From contig NW_019091385.1 in the NCBI RefSeq assembly GCF_001949145.1, positions 1,398,173-1,453,142 of the forward strand: a stretch of DNA of 54,970 bases, read 5' to 3'. Position numbers and translations under genes: made by a program. The notes below the pieces were generated by a model. The model was not told where the DNA came from. It searched no databases and saw nothing but the letters and a program-made list of their open reading frames with translations. The stretch comes from Acanthaster planci (lineage: Eukaryota; Echinodermata; Asteroidea; Valvatida; Acanthasteridae). Of the stretch, positions 25,401 through 40,400 are shown one piece after another (position 1 is the first letter of the stretch; the number at the start of each line of letters is the position of its first letter).

Positions 25401-28400
25401 CCATCTTGTGAATTAGATTCACAGTGACAAATGTAAGCATGAAACCAAACGAAGCATTAGGGAAACACAACACCAGACAGAGAAACTACATGTAGATTTC
25501 CACTGCCTTTTCACTGTCATTTCAACACCTTTCCCCCTTGTTACAATGTATCTTTTTAATTCCTTCCATAATCAAACACTGACAAACTAGACTAGTTTGG
25601 CCACTTCAGCTGTCAAGCACTTCAGCATGAAATTGTAGTCGGCAATCTCGGCTTTGCTATGGTCTTTTTTCCAGGATTTGAAGTTTGCAGAGTGGTAACA
25701 CAAAACACACAACTTGATCTACATGTAAGTACATGTACATGTAGTGTACATGTAGTTTCATTCCAATTCAAAGTCATATTTCTTGAAGATGATCACTGGG
25801 GAATGCTGGTTGACTTATAACTCACTCAAGAAGATAAGAATTAAGATCAACAGAGGATTGAACCTCTAGCCTCTCAGATTTGTTGACATACATGTACATG
25901 TAAGATGACCAATGCAAACTAATCAAAAAAGGGCAGTGTTTATGTTGGAATTGGAGCCTCCTAGAGTGGGAATAACATTAGATTAGTTGCAGTAAAAGTC
26001 CCCCCAAAACAGGCACTGCGTTGCTACGCGAGAACAACAGTGAACTGGTCAAATACATGTATCCACTGTCTAAAATAAATATCAGCGTGGTTCTAAAAGT
26101 AGGAAAAGTGTCCTGATGCAAAGATTGATATTGACTCTTGTTTAACATGTATGGAATTAAATCACAAACCTCCGTATTTATAAGGGCCATTCTATTTAAA
26201 TCCATGCAACACTGTCTTGGCTTTGTGGCCCCAAGATTTGAATGTCATTAGGTACATGTACATGAGTCGCATTTTATGAGACTAGAAACTCATTTTGTGA
26301 GTTTTTTCTTGGACACACTTTTTGAGAGTCTGTACACCCTTCTTCGGTCTGTAGAAACTAACATTCTATTAGGTTAAATGTAATGAAAAGCACACTTTTT
26401 AAAAGACTTTTTTGAAAATTGTCAATTTTTTTTTCTGGAAAGCAGCAAGTGCTGCTGCCATGGTGTCAATCAGAAAAGACGCTGTTCAGTTTGTATGCTT
26501 TTCTGTAGCCTAAAATTTGCTCATAGAAAACATTTCTGAGAGAGGGTTTCTTGTTGGCTTACCACTGCTCATGTACCCGTACGTTGTAAGGGTGGGACAT
26601 TTACACGTTTAAACATTTAGAACAAAACCACTTCCGTTCTGTTCACAGCTTTCCCCAAACGTTTTAAACGGAACCACCCCTTAATAGAGGTTTGACGTTT
26701 TAATTGATGCAATCTGGCATTTATTGAGTTGTAACCAATGCCTGTAAACTATGATCTGATTTTCAGAACACATTACTGCTCGGTTATATCAAAGGAATCG
26801 ACCATAAATTCACCACCCAAACTTTGTGTCAACCATTTACATTGTGCACACTTTGTTGTGTTTGAATTTCTCAGTGACCCCGGGGTACTTGTAAAGGTGG
26901 GACGTTAACACGTTGTAATGTTTAAACGGTATGAGAAAGCTTTCTCAATTTTTCAAATTTTCAAAGTAATCGTAAATTTCCACCCTCAGTACATGCTTGT
27001 GGCAATTAATCATTTATGAGAAGTTTTACATGTACAGCAGGGTACCAAGCGAAATATCCCAACTTCCAGCTTTTTTGTGTTCTCAAGATCAATGCAGCAT
27101 TGAGGCTTCCCCCCCCCGGGATTTCTTCATGTTTTGTTCATGATAATGGAAATAGACATAAGCTTAAAGTAGCCAAGCAAAAAATTGAAAACGAGGTATG
27201 TGAAATACATGTTCAATACGTGCGTATCTAATTCAATTGCATGGCATGGACTATTTAAGGAAACAGATGAACTTGTTTTCGTCACTTGAATTCTGTGTTA
27301 TGACCATTTCTGGAAGCATGTAGACCTACATGTACATGTACAAACATGGCCTCCATATGCATGTCAATTCACAGTCAGGAGTATTATTACATACAGTAGG
27401 GTACATGGGCATAGTGATCTTACTGCCCCTACTGATTAGGTTTCAGTGGTCATTGCCAAAATACAGTAATTTTTGTTCAGCTTCAATGTTATACATCTCA
27501 AGTTGACAACGATGAATTTTTTATCGCATCAGTACAAACGTATTTCAGAACTTACACATGTTGATGATATGTGTAATTGCCTTTTTCAAATTTTGGCAAG
27601 CAGTTTTTTTTTTTTGTTCATGTACATGTAATGCTTTTAAAAAAGCATCTCTTGTCATGAAAACACCCGCAATCCTTTGTGGCCTCTTAGAACAGGCCTT
27701 GTGATTGGTCAAATTGCACGAGGTTTGTGACTTATAGCCTGTCCAAATCTAGGGTAATGCTCCCAACTGATTCAGTTCAGCTGTAGTGCTCTGCAAGATT
27801 TACGGTATAACACCACATAATCAGAAATGTAATGTACATGAACAGTGTGCTGCAAGTCATGCAGTAGCCTGATTTCAGACATTTTTGTTAGCTCTAATTC
27901 AAATAAGGGTATCAATTCACACCATTTAAATGTACCGTTACCTGTATATCCAAGCATATACTCTTCTCATGTGATACATGTACATACATGTACCTACAAT
28001 ATCTGGCAAAACTGTCAGCAACCACTAACTGTACACTGTACATTTACAGTCAAACCTCGTTAAATTAATAAGAGCGCTGTTAATGCAAGGTTCTGCTTAC
28101 ACATGTAACAAGGAATTTTTTAGATCTCAATTCTTTGTTTTTCAATGTTTTCATTCCTGATAATACAAGAGTCCTGTTATAACAAGGTAATTTGCCAAGT
28201 CCGAAGGGCCTTTTATTAACGAGGTTCGACTGTTCTATGTACACTGAATGAATTGTGAAAAAAAATGAGAAACTGCCTGAGAAAGTCCATAGGCCACTGG
28301 TAGCTTCTTGCTCTGATGAGTGTTGGTTGTGCGGTATGGATGCATGTGTGTACATACATGTGTATGTTTACAATATCCATGGTAATGAAATGGAACTGAA

Positions 28401-31400
28401 AGCATGAAGAGTTAAGGATAGAAGCCCAAGAAGTGGATCAGCTGTGTTATGAAGCATGAACGTGTTCATGTATCACTGGGTTCAAAATAGCCACAGGTCA
28501 GGGAACCCCGTGCTCCATGTACATGTACCGGTCTGCACCGGTAGCTCTGACATGTCTGACTAAACCAAACCTAGAGGCTTGTACATGTAGTTCTTCCATA
28601 CCTCTTGTCATTATTACGCATGTCTTGCATTTGACAGTAATTCTTCACGAGTCAGCGTTTGTCTTCTTGTGAACTTGCCGTTGACCACTTACAAACTTGG
28701 AAAGAAAACGTTCAGACTCGTACATTGCCGTCTGAGCTCAGCGTTAAAACCTTTTCCAGATTTAAAAATAGTTTCTCAGTTAAACACAAATTGCGTGTTT
28801 TGTTCTGATTCTTACACTAGTTAGTATATTCCAACCTGGCCCACTGAACAATTTTGTATTGTGCATAAATCTCCATCATCTGATTGGTCGATCATCAACC
28901 ATATGCCATTGAAATATTTGTTCTATTCATTAGTACCCATTGAATAGAACTTCATTTCACTTGACTGGCTAGCTCTCCCATTTGATACTTGTACATGTAC
29001 ATGTATACATGTATCTCATTCCAAGAAAGGGAAAAAATATAAGGACAGAAACCAGTCTAACGTTGCATTGTGTGGATGGTGCTTATGACACAAATGTATC
29101 TGTCTGGCAAAATGATGGCCACTAACACATGAGCAAGACCTTCTTCATTGTGTCAGTGCAAAAACGTATCTCGGTTTTGATTAGTTTTGAGAAAAATGCA
29201 TAATTACATGTAGGTTTGCTGCCTCCTAATAAGGTCTTATGCTGAATAAAAGGACAGGAAAATGGAACTTTAGGCAGATAATGTATTTACAAACACACTT
29301 CTTGTGTTCTAGGCTTTGATATCTTTATAAATATTTGATAAGTGATCTGTGGAATATGATCAACATACGACCTTTTTGCTTGAACCACGTGCTACATGTA
29401 CACATACACACTGGTCAAAACATCTGAAGTTGTTCAGATACAGCATAATCTCACCATGTTGGCCTATTACTAAGCACCTACCCAGTAGGAGATAAATCTT
29501 CACAGACAATTAAGTATCATCGAAACGTCATCTCAAGTTTGAGTGGAATTACCTTTAGCTTAATTGTTAAAACTTCAAGTAGCATCTAAATCAGTGGCAA
29601 GCGGTGTTTTCTTTTACAAAGTACCTACATAAAATCCCCGTCATCTGATTTTTGGATCATTGATCACGTCATTTGAAAAATTCATTCTATTCAGTGGTTC
29701 CTATTGAATAGAACTCCATTTCATGTAAGTGTTTCAAACCCCTATTTCATTTATATACTGTAGTATCTCATTCCCAATAATAAAGGGGCAAATAATGTAG
29801 GGACAGAAACTACATGTAGTCTTACATTGCATGGCAGTGGGCACCGCTTCGGGCGCGAGTCTGTTTTGCAAAATGATGGACATTACTACACAAGTGGGGT
29901 TCCCCTGACAGAAGAGGATTTATGCACTATTTCCAAGGATGAGTTTTGCGCTGGGGAGTTGTTAATTAATTTTTATTAATTTTGATATTAAAAAAATTGA
30001 TTAACATCTCCCTGTCGCAAATCCATCCGTGGAAATAAATGTTCACAGTACCTGCTGCTATAATGTACAATGTACATCTGACTTGAACCAGCCAACCAAC
30101 ACTGGCAAGCTCAGTGGTCAAGTGGTTAAGACGTCTGCACTGGTAAATAGGAAGTCGTGGGTTTGAGTCCCACCCGAGTACAGTTGTGGTTTTTTCAGAA
30201 GCCTTTGGCGGCAAACACTGCATATACAATGTTGTAATACATGTTGCGTAGGGCAAAAAAAATCCACAAATTAATTTATTCATTAAGGATTTCTGCAGGT
30301 ATTGTAGAAAACAGTGACGAATGGTAAGAATAATTTCGTTCAGCGAGAGATGAAATGTTCCATTCCACTGTTATTTGTGTACTAGTTGTACATGTATTCT
30401 TGTATTTCTCACAAAATTGACATTTGTTTCTCATCTTTTATCATAAAATTGTACAATTTGGGGTTAGTTTCACATTGTGATCAGTGGGCTTGAAAAAAAG
30501 TGCAAAATTAAACCCAACAAATTTTGAGGTACAAGATTTTTGCATAAACATGACTACTGGTATATGGCGGTTTGCATTGAGTGCACTAAGATACATTTTT
30601 GCACCAACTTGAAGACATGTAATGAAGAAACGTTTTCACTTTCTTAATTACATCGTTATTATGCATTATTTTTCAGTGAAATTTACCAGTAATAAACTTC
30701 AAGTAACCTTAATCAAAATTCAGACAAAAACCTGAGTTTCACAAAATATGTACTTGTAGTTATGACATTTCTTCTCTGACAGAAAAATGTTGTATGTGAA
30801 ACAAATAATGAATATTACCCAGGTGTTTATTGAAAATAATAATTTCATGAGGTGGCAGATGAAATTATTCCCACCATTACTTTCGTAAACCTTCCTTTAA
30901 ATATTTTTCCCAAAGCCAGCCTCCAAAACAGCTTGCAAGCTTGCTCTCAGATTGGTGTATATGAAGGTCAAAGAAAACACTTTATACTTCAAATTTCAAA
31001 ACAGTAAAAAAAACAAAAACCTGTGTCAAACCAGAGGAGTTGGTAGCCTTAACAAGGAAGGTTAATGAATGGTAAAAATTACAGTTTGCCACAACACACC
31101 ACTTGATTCGCCCATGATTTGCCTGATCCTCCCCTCCATCTTCATCAGAATGCCTTGAGGAAAGGCTAGTCTACTCAGTGACACTGATGTAAATTGACAT
31201 GTATGGCCATCAATCTTGTCTACTAATGAGTTCATGCCTGAGGATTATCTTGATTGTCCCAAGCGCTCCATCTTCAGGGAACCGTAGCAGGGTCTGATTT
31301 GTATCTAGTTACCCTGCAGAGGCTACCAGGTTGTTTTTTAATCAGTGTGATTAGTTTGTTAGTTAACTACTTGTCATAATTCATTTCCTATTATGTGTGC

Positions 31401-34400
31401 TGAAGGAAATTAACCATTTGTTATTTGTGTATTTATTTTTTTTCCTGTTTGACATGTGACAAACTGACTCAGTCATGTTGAACTAGGCACATGTATGTAC
31501 AAACCCAATGAAGTTTTGGCTCTGTTACATGTAACTCAGAGTGTTTCATCAAAATGCCCAATATGTCTAGGGTTATAATTCACATGTTGCCTGGTCATAT
31601 TTTAAGGGTGTATTGTGCAGTAGGAATTACTTGTACAATGTACATGTGCATGTAGGCTGCTTACAATAGGGTGCATACAAATATAAAAATACATGCAGAT
31701 CAAATTCAATGTAGTATCCAAAAATTGTGTGTCACTTGACACTTCTTTGGAAATGATCTTCCAGTATTGTCTTCTTCAAAACTGCTAGCTATCCATATGT
31801 AAATGAAATGCATGTACACAGTACATACATGTACAGTGTACGTGTACATGTACATGCACTTGGTTTGAAACAAGTGCTGTATGATTTTGAAAATATTTTG
31901 ATTGGTTGCTTTTTTGATAACTGCAAATAATGGGCTCCACCTTTAACCAACTGTGCACATATACTGTACTGCACATCCACCCCCCAAAAAATAAATTTGT
32001 CGTGGAGCTGCATGTACATGTAAATGCACGTGGCTTGACTTATTTGAATAATTTGTTCAAACATTCATTTCAGGGAAAGTGTAGAGCATTGGTATTCATT
32101 TCCACAAAGCAAGCCTCTATACATGCTGTATTTGCATGTCCTCCATAAACAGGTGAAGGATTTAGGACTGTTAGGGTTAACCCACAATCAAAGTATGTGT
32201 TGGACATGGAAGAATCAGGTTTAGGGGTGTAATGATTCACCCATGCAATTACACCATGATGGAGCATCATGATATAGAACTGTGCAGTCATGATGGGGCT
32301 AATAGACATGGAGACTGTCATCACAAGAATGTGCATTACTGTTGAAAGTGAGTTAGGAAAATACAGTTGATGGTACAATAAGCAACCGTTTGTGCGCACC
32401 ACTATTGGAAAGGCTGTGAAATTAGGTACAATCAGATTTTCTGAAATGTATCATGTATGTGTATATCCTTGTCCAAAAAAAGACTGGAGTTGCTTTGATG
32501 AGACATCCAGCAAACAAACATCAGATCTGTTGTGTAAATAAGAATAATGTACAGTAGTATGAGAGACTGTTTTTGAGTGAGTCCTGTGTACCGGTATGTG
32601 AAACCATGTTTTTCTCCTCGACTCTGTGTGCACGCTACCGTTGTCGGTTGTGGTCAGCCTGTTACATTGATAATTGCAGTGACGGTCGGTGATCATGGCT
32701 TGATCGCTACCAGTCATCCATTTGTTGCAGGCCAGTTGCCGGCTCTTTGCGATGGTTGTTTGACTTTGACTGCAAGGCTTTCTGGGCGGCCAATACACTG
32801 GCCGCCCAGCAAGCCTGGCTTTCCTGTCAGCCTGGTGGCCATCACTTGCCCCTCAGTGCAAAGTGGTGAATGCTTATGCATCTATGCAGAACCATACAAA
32901 AGTTATTCCTGCACACATTTTGACTTGTTAATTGTTATGTCTACGTTCATTAGTAGAGCAGACATTTTTAAATTGTAGGTAAGAACAAAATGAACCCTCA
33001 TGACAATGATATTTTAACTGCAAAACGAGAACCATTAGAACCAAGGAATAAGAGAAATGTGTTCATTTCCATATCAATTACTGGAATGGTGGAAACCAAC
33101 AGATTGAAAACTGAAGCGAGTGCAGACGGATCCTTCTTGAAACTTTGAAAGTGTTGAAACCAGTATTTTTCATACCACGAAGGCAGCCTTTTGTGTGAAA
33201 TCCAGCAGTAAAGGGTTAATTTAAGCATTTCAAAGTGTCACGTGCAATTCAGCACTTTTCCTTGAAATGGTTGAATCAGCATTGAAAGTGTTGGATTAAC
33301 TGGTTAAATGTTGGATTTAAAATGTTGTCAACTTGAGATTTAGAATGTTGGATTCAACACTGCCACAGAGTGTGAATCTTCATAAAGTGTTGGATTCAAC
33401 ACTTCCACAGAGTGTGAATGTTCAGAAAGTGTTGGATTCAACACTTCCACATAGTGTGAATGTTCAGAAAGTGTTGGATTCAACACTTCCACAGAGTGTG
33501 AATGTTCAGAAAGTGTTGGATTCAACACTTCAGTTTTTAGATTCCAACACTTCAGTTTTTAGAGTGAAGTGTTGGACTTCTGTTGTTTTCAGAAGCAAAA
33601 GAAAACAATCAAAGGTGGTCATAATGAAAAAGTAACGTGATGGTTTTAATTCAGGACTGATTTGGATCGTTGGATGCTAACTGTTGAATAGGAAGTGAAA
33701 GTTGTGTGCCACGACAGGTACGTCTATTTCGTGTTCTATTGGAGAATATGTAGGGAGTTAAGGCTTCAAAACAATATAGCTAGTTCGGTATTTCAAAATG
33801 CCAAGGTCTTTCAGGAACAAAGTGCGCACTTGAGTCAGCGTATGGCTGCACGGATACAAATGTAGGACAGAATGTCACGTGTGGCTGTGTCTCGTATTGA
33901 GCATGCGCTGTTGGAACATTAAACTGGCTGATTTTCAACAGATTTTAAAACCCACAGCAAAGAATTATAACAAGCCCAAATCCAAGATGGAAACTTATAG
34001 AGTCAGAGTAAATCACTCCGACCCAAACTCCAAGCCAAACTCCAAGCCAAACTCCAAGCCAATCTCCAAGCCAAACTCCAAGCCAAACTCCAAGCCAAAC
34101 TCCAAGCCAAACTCCAAGCCAAACTCCAAGCCAAACTCCAAGCCAAACTCCAAGCCAATCTCCAAGCCAAACTCCAAGCCAAGGGGGATATTAAGCATAG
34201 AGAACTGCGAAATAAAATATCCCCCTCCCCCTGCCCTCCTTTGGGCAGAAGTGCCGTAGTGCTCGGATCAGGATAAAGTTAGGAGAATTGTCATTTGATG
34301 CATGTATTGTACAATTGAAACAGTTGCAAGCCCCTCAAATATTTAGATTTCCATGTAATCTTTGACTATGGCCACATCCTTGATAGTACATGTGACTCCA

Positions 34401-37400
34401 GCTGTGTCATGTCCACAATATACAGGTGCATGTAAATGTACACGTAGTGTTCATCCATGTGTGTGCATAGAAATCTGTCAGTGCTAAGTAGAAACACGAT
34501 AATGTTTTTTAAGTTGCACAACTTTGGCTGAAGCCTGATTTGTCTTACAATATTCAATCAGTACATGTACATGTATATGTATGTATGTACATGTACAGTA
34601 GACGAGACTCACATATTTTTCACCTGATACAAATCTCTCTCCAGGGGCTGTTTTCATCACTTCTATCAAAGTCTTCTACCTGAATTTGCCATTTTTCTCC
34701 CCCCCCCCCCGAGGCATTGAGCGTTCAGGTGTAATATCTCTCTTTACAGATAATGGGAAACAACGTATAGGAAATTGGAGGATTGAATTGAGGGGTGTCA
34801 GTATTGTCCCTAGCCTCGCCATTGCTCATGGGCATTTTGTGCATACATGTACATGTACATGAACATAGTAGGTGCAGTACCTGTATACATGCATACATGT
34901 ACATGTAGGTGTTGTAACAATGTTTTTGTACAGCCATTGCTACATACAGTGTTTGCATGTAGGCTTGACTGTGAGTCATATATGCCACACAGGAAGTTTT
35001 GGGTTGTGTTACTTGAACGGTGTATGAATTGCTCACCAAGTCCATGTATACATGGATGCAAGGCCAGATACCCATATAAAGGGTACGTTGTACCCGGTAC
35101 CTGTACATATATGTGTGTTTTGGTTGACCAAAAGGAAAAGATTTCATCATATTGGATTTTGTCTACAAGTCTTACAAATGTCTAAGAGTTTGATTGGTTT
35201 ACATGTACTTTACAAAGGCTGAATATTATGTGCATGTGAACTGCACAGGCAGAGTCAGAAATTTACATGTCAGTAATCCAGTTATGGGCTTGCATAGAAG
35301 GGAGAATGAAAGGCAAAGAAAGACCCAGTTGTCTTCATGTGTAGGTCTTATGGGAGGGAAATGAAGCAAGCAGGTTTCACTGGAGATTCATGTCTCATCA
35401 AAAATCTAGTGGATAACTGCTATCAGTAGCAGATCCTGCAAGCCCTCCCCCGACAGCTTGAAGGAAGCTACATAAATGTACTGTCTACGTCACATTTTGA
35501 AATAACGTCAGTTAAAAGATAGAGTTCAGTCAGGATGCACGTATAATAAACCCTTATCTTTCCAGGTTCTTCAAAATCCACTGACCAGACCGGGAGGTTT
35601 TGAAAGGTTGTATGAAGGTGTATCCCGTATGTTGTTTTTTTGACAAGTACACCTGTACATGTATGCAATATTTGATGTTCTAGAAAGAAGGGGAAAATAG
35701 CAAGCCATTAATTTCTTGCATAGAAGTGGATATTAGAGATTTGAAAAACTGCCCCATGAAAAAATGCCAGGGATTTTATTTTCATGTTGTGCCGTGATTA
35801 TTTCCTGAGAATATTTTTGTCCTTTTGTTTTTATATTCTCTGGTCTACAGATTTATTCCTTAGTGGCCATTGGATTGTCTGGCTATGGGATACATAGTTA
35901 CCTCAACTATGGTATGTATACATTTACCGCTTTGTAGGAATTTCTAAAACACAACTTACCATTTTGTCCCCCTGCACTATGATAATCACAGACAGCCATA
36001 ATAAGCAGAAAGTCTACTCTAAAGGTGATAATAATTGAAATGTTGACAGCAGCGGATATTTTCAGCCTTGTTCCCCCCCCCCCAGGCTCCATGTTGCAGT
36101 TTTATCCTAAGACACGCGAGGGGAGGGGGCACTTTTCACTCTGCCTCGGTGCATAACAAACCATTTGGCATTCTTCAGGGATCCCTCTTTTTGAAAAGAG
36201 CATGTTTTTTGAATGACTTTAAATTGTCCAAGCTTTTCTGGACAACCGAGGGACCTGCGGCCGTGATGTCAGTCAGGGAAGACACTGTTTGGTTTGAGGT
36301 GTTTTTCTGTTCAAGATTTGCTCACTGGAAATGTGTCTGAGAAAGGATGCATTACTGATACAGTAGCCTTATTGCCAGTGCTTGTAGAGTGCGTACATGA
36401 TTAATCAGCAGAGAAAAGGAAATTGAACGACTGCAAAATGTCACACATTTTTTTCGTGTCATTCATGTGCAGTTTTTGCACAGGAATTGATGCAGTGCTG
36501 AGGTACATGTACTTCGTGGGATGACATCATACTCTGAGTATGCATATGGGAATTGGCATAATTTAGAAAGCCAACAAAATAATGTACCTTTAAAGCAGCA
36601 AAACAGAAGTTGACAATGACATTGAATAAAACACAAATTTAAGTTCCATAATCAAGGGCTTTTGTAAAGCAATTGCATCAAACAGACCCTTTTATTTATT
36701 GGAATTAAGAACTTCAGAATTTGATAGTTGTGAAATTTCAGTGATAGGTAATAAAAGAGTGAAGTCAGTTATGATCCAGTGAGGTTGATCAGGCCAGCGT
36801 TCAGCTCCTGCTTCACTTTTTAGTCCGTGACACCAGTGATCTGCATGTTGTTAACATTAAGGCTCTTTTTCTTCCAAGTTTCCAAGTGTTTTGTTATTGA
36901 TTTTTATTTTAAACAGGGAGCTTTTTGATCTATAATGAGACTGCCCACAGCCAGGAAATTGGCACTGAGCAACGAGTGCTGTACATTGCCAACTGCGTGG
37001 ACATCGGCCTGTATGCCATCCTCATGCTGTCTGCCATCTTAGTCATCATTGGAGTTAAGAGGGTATGAGCAACATTGTCATTAGTCCATTTCTATCCACA
37101 GACTGCCCTTCTTGGTTCTCTGGTCTCTAAACTAGCCACCTGGCCGTTTTGTCCGTAAGACGGCCAGAAACAAAATTTGGACAGGCGCTTTTTGCAAACT
37201 TTACAAGTCCACATTATTTTTACGTGAATCTTTTCCACTGGTGAAAAAAGTCCTTACAGTTCCCTCCAAAATGCTTGGTGCAGTGGAAATATGGCCCCAG
37301 ATAGAGCCAAGAGGTGTCAGTTGCCAAAGTTCTTAAGAGTGGACAGGCAGTTTTTTTAACCATGTCTGGGAAGAGATAGGCAACCCCTCCGGATGGCGGT

Positions 37401-40400
37401 TAGCATGAGGATGATTATTGTATGTGCCTGTAGCCATCATTAAGAATCTGTGGCTGTCACTCTGCACAGAACCCAACACAGTGCTATGTGCCATTAAAAG
37501 AAGTCACCAGGAATGTCACTAGATACATGGACGTCTACACCAACAAGAAACCTAATTCTGAGGCGTACACATACATGTACATTAACTGTACCTGTTTTTT
37601 GCCTTGCCAAGTGATGACGGTAATAAAAGTTCCCACAATGCTGGGCTTTAATCTCCCTTCAATTAACTTTTCTGACTCCTCCTTTGCTTGTTAGTGTCTT
37701 CAGGAAGAGGACATCAGAAAAACAGCCCTAGCCTGTTAAATTGGCTTGTTTCCAATCTCTAGATTGCCAGTGCTGATATTGTCAGCGCAGAGCGCCCAAG
37801 ATGTAATGTAGTCTCAAGTGGCCCAGTGTTTGTGCATCACACGGTATTGCAAATGAAGTTGGGTGCTGTCCATTTCAATGTAGCAATCAGCTTCGACTTC
37901 GCCATGAATGATGTCAGGGAATTGGCCTTAATCACAAGACTGATTTATGTTGGCACCAGAGAATAGAAACAAAAGCACCAAAATAAAACTTCATTACAAA
38001 TTTATGTCATTTACGTTTATGAAGAGCGAATGATATATGAAAATGTTTTAAGCCGCATTGAAACAAAAATGAAAGTGAGGCATGGAACCCACAATAGTCA
38101 GGCACCACCCTATTTACATATAACAGATTGCATTGAATAAGATTCTGGGAACACAATCAAAATGGCTTCCCCATGTATAGCATCTATTGGTTCAAATGGC
38201 ATGTCATGTAAAAAGCCACAAAGGGCGCTCCTGAAATTTGGCAGCACTTCACATGTTTACTCCCGGTACTTGTATGTCTGGGCACAGAATGCCTGAGACA
38301 GTGGTTGCTTTCAAATCTCACCAGGGAGCTTTTTTGTTTTGGTTTTTTTTTCTTTGCATCTTCAGGCAAGGTGCTTTCCTAGCACAGTGTGAGAGGAAGT
38401 CACAGTCACTTCAACTTTTCTCTCTTTTAAACGAAACAAAGACCCAAAACATGAGGGTTTTTAAGGGACCCTGAGCGATCCAAAATACAGCCGTATTAGT
38501 CGGGGCAACTACATACGTGTACGTGTCTGTGTTGAGATGCCAAGTGCACTTTGGCTTGGCAGCGTGCCAGTGCTTTTAAGCCACTTTTCCCCAGGAGAGA
38601 AATTTTGCTTTGAACGAACTGCCATGGCCTGCAACCCCTAAAAGTGTTTTTGAAGTGAGATCACCGGGGGCTTGTCTCAAGGAAAATCGGGATGTGCTAA
38701 TGGTGCATTGAGCGACATGTCTCTCCACCACACATTCTTTCTTTTTTTTTACTCTGTGTTTTGCTTGATGCGGTATTTTTTAATCCTTCGTGGCAAATGA
38801 CTTGAAATTCCTGTGAATCCAGCTCAACCATACATGTATTTGGCCTAATGTGACAAATTCAGCTGCAAATCACAACAGCCACTTGTTATGGCCTGTGTGC
38901 ATGTATGTTGATCAGTCGGAGCCCTCGACAATTTTCCCCATCAAGTCCATTTTCATCGGGATGGCCTCAAGACTCATTTCATTGGATCTGTGTGCGCATG
39001 TCTCCACCACTGACTTGTTCCCAGGGCCTGCAGAATAAGCACCTGTGCAGTATAACAGAGTTGTAAATTACAAATGTAATTAAATGTAGCAACACTCTTC
39101 ATCCTTAATGGGATGCAATCCTTTCCCTGAAGATGTCTTGTAAATAGGTACATTCACTTGTCTCTTGGAGGTTCTCATTTTAATACAAATTGCCTCCCCA
39201 AAAAGACCATGCCAAGCCAGGAGCAATCCCCAAGCAATCGACAGGCCCTGCACTAACACACGTACAGATGCATCGTGCATGTTTAAAAGCAGACCATTGG
39301 AGTGTGTATTAGGAGTAAAAGTATAGGGTAGCTTGTTCATTTGTCAGATATTTTGTTCAAAACCTTATCTTGAATTGAAAATTTATCTTTTACCTCTAAA
39401 AGACTTCTCTCATGCCCGTTGGTAGTGGTCTAGAGCCTATTGAGGGGCCGATGGCTGGTTCTTGGTATTTCTTTCTAAGCCATAAGGGAAACTCATTTAA
39501 AAATTATAAGAAAACCCGGAAAAATGATCTACATGTACATACGTTTTATATACACTGCACATAGACATAGGAAAATAATGCTGGTTTGTTTACACATGTA
39601 GCTTAATGTCATTCTGCTGCTAACGACGTTCTATTTATTGCTGTCTCATGTAGAAGTGACCAGTTTAATTCATTCTTTTTGAAGTGGTTACCCCTGTGTA
39701 CATATACCGGTACATGTTGTTACCATTTCAAGAATAATGAATTATAGCTACTGTACTTACTTTTAGTTATCGGTATTTGAATGCCAAATGTGTGAGAGAA
39801 AGTTGGTTAGGAATTTGGCCCTGCAGAGTCACATAGGTTAGGCAACCATGAACACTTTGTTGCTGGTTTGTCAGCTGAAGAAAGGTGATATTTTATACAT
39901 GTAACCATTTGAAGATGTTGTCCCACAACAAAGCACATGTATATGTTGGGGGAGCATAAATGTACTTTATTTTGTGAGTTTCTTGACTATTTCTGGCTTT
40001 CTATCGAGAAACTGACAAAACAGTTACATGTAACTTAGAATAATATTGAAAGCATTCAGAAGGAAAAAGAAGAAATGGTTTTTCGTATGTCTTATTTTCA
40101 GCTGTATTGGATTCTTAGAATATCTTGTAGTTGGTCATGGGATACTTTTTATGTGAAGTGAAAATCTGGCTTAAAGAGCCATGATCGTTGCTGCTATACT
40201 CTAATGCAGTACCAAATGCAGCCATCTTTTTGTCTCTGAATTGGATGTTAATGAGGTATTGTTCAACCTCTCGTTTCTCCTTGCAGCTGCAGCGCTTCTT
40301 CTTCATCCCTTTCCTGGTTACCATGGGAATGCTGGTCCTCCTTCAGGTCCTCGTCTGCTTCCTCTCCATCGTATCTCTGGTGAGATTGCACAGTTATGCA

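Larger units (their letters stand above)
22403..35850 (+). other. Intron 1 (13.4 kb), CpG-poor and repeat-rich
   Basis: Begins GTAAGT and ends TTCTCTGGTCTACAG. No nested gene could be supported. It holds TACATGTA repeats, a pogo-like MITE, two direct-repeat pairs, a tRNA-derived SINE, a hAT-like fragment, a CpG-rich hairpin and two minisatellites, all listed separately. CpG is scarce: I counted 4 over 34,801-35,280. Confidence 0.8.

Noticed and set aside
30103-30180. Functional tRNA gene
   Set aside because: A- and B-boxes are present but the acceptor stem does not pair and a SINE-like tail follows.
32577-32978. 133-codon plus-strand ORF
   Set aside because: No recognisable domain, crosses a hairpin, and lies in intron 1; the opposite strand has comparable open frames.
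33333-33635. 100-codon frame with VLDSTLPQSVNVQK repeats
   Set aside because: Explained by a 42-bp minisatellite whose unit length is a multiple of three; open on both strands.
33879-34259. 126-codon plus-strand frame with NSKP repeats as a gene
   Set aside because: The frame is kept open by a 12-bp satellite, the opposite strand is open too, and it lies in intron 1 without promoter or splice context.
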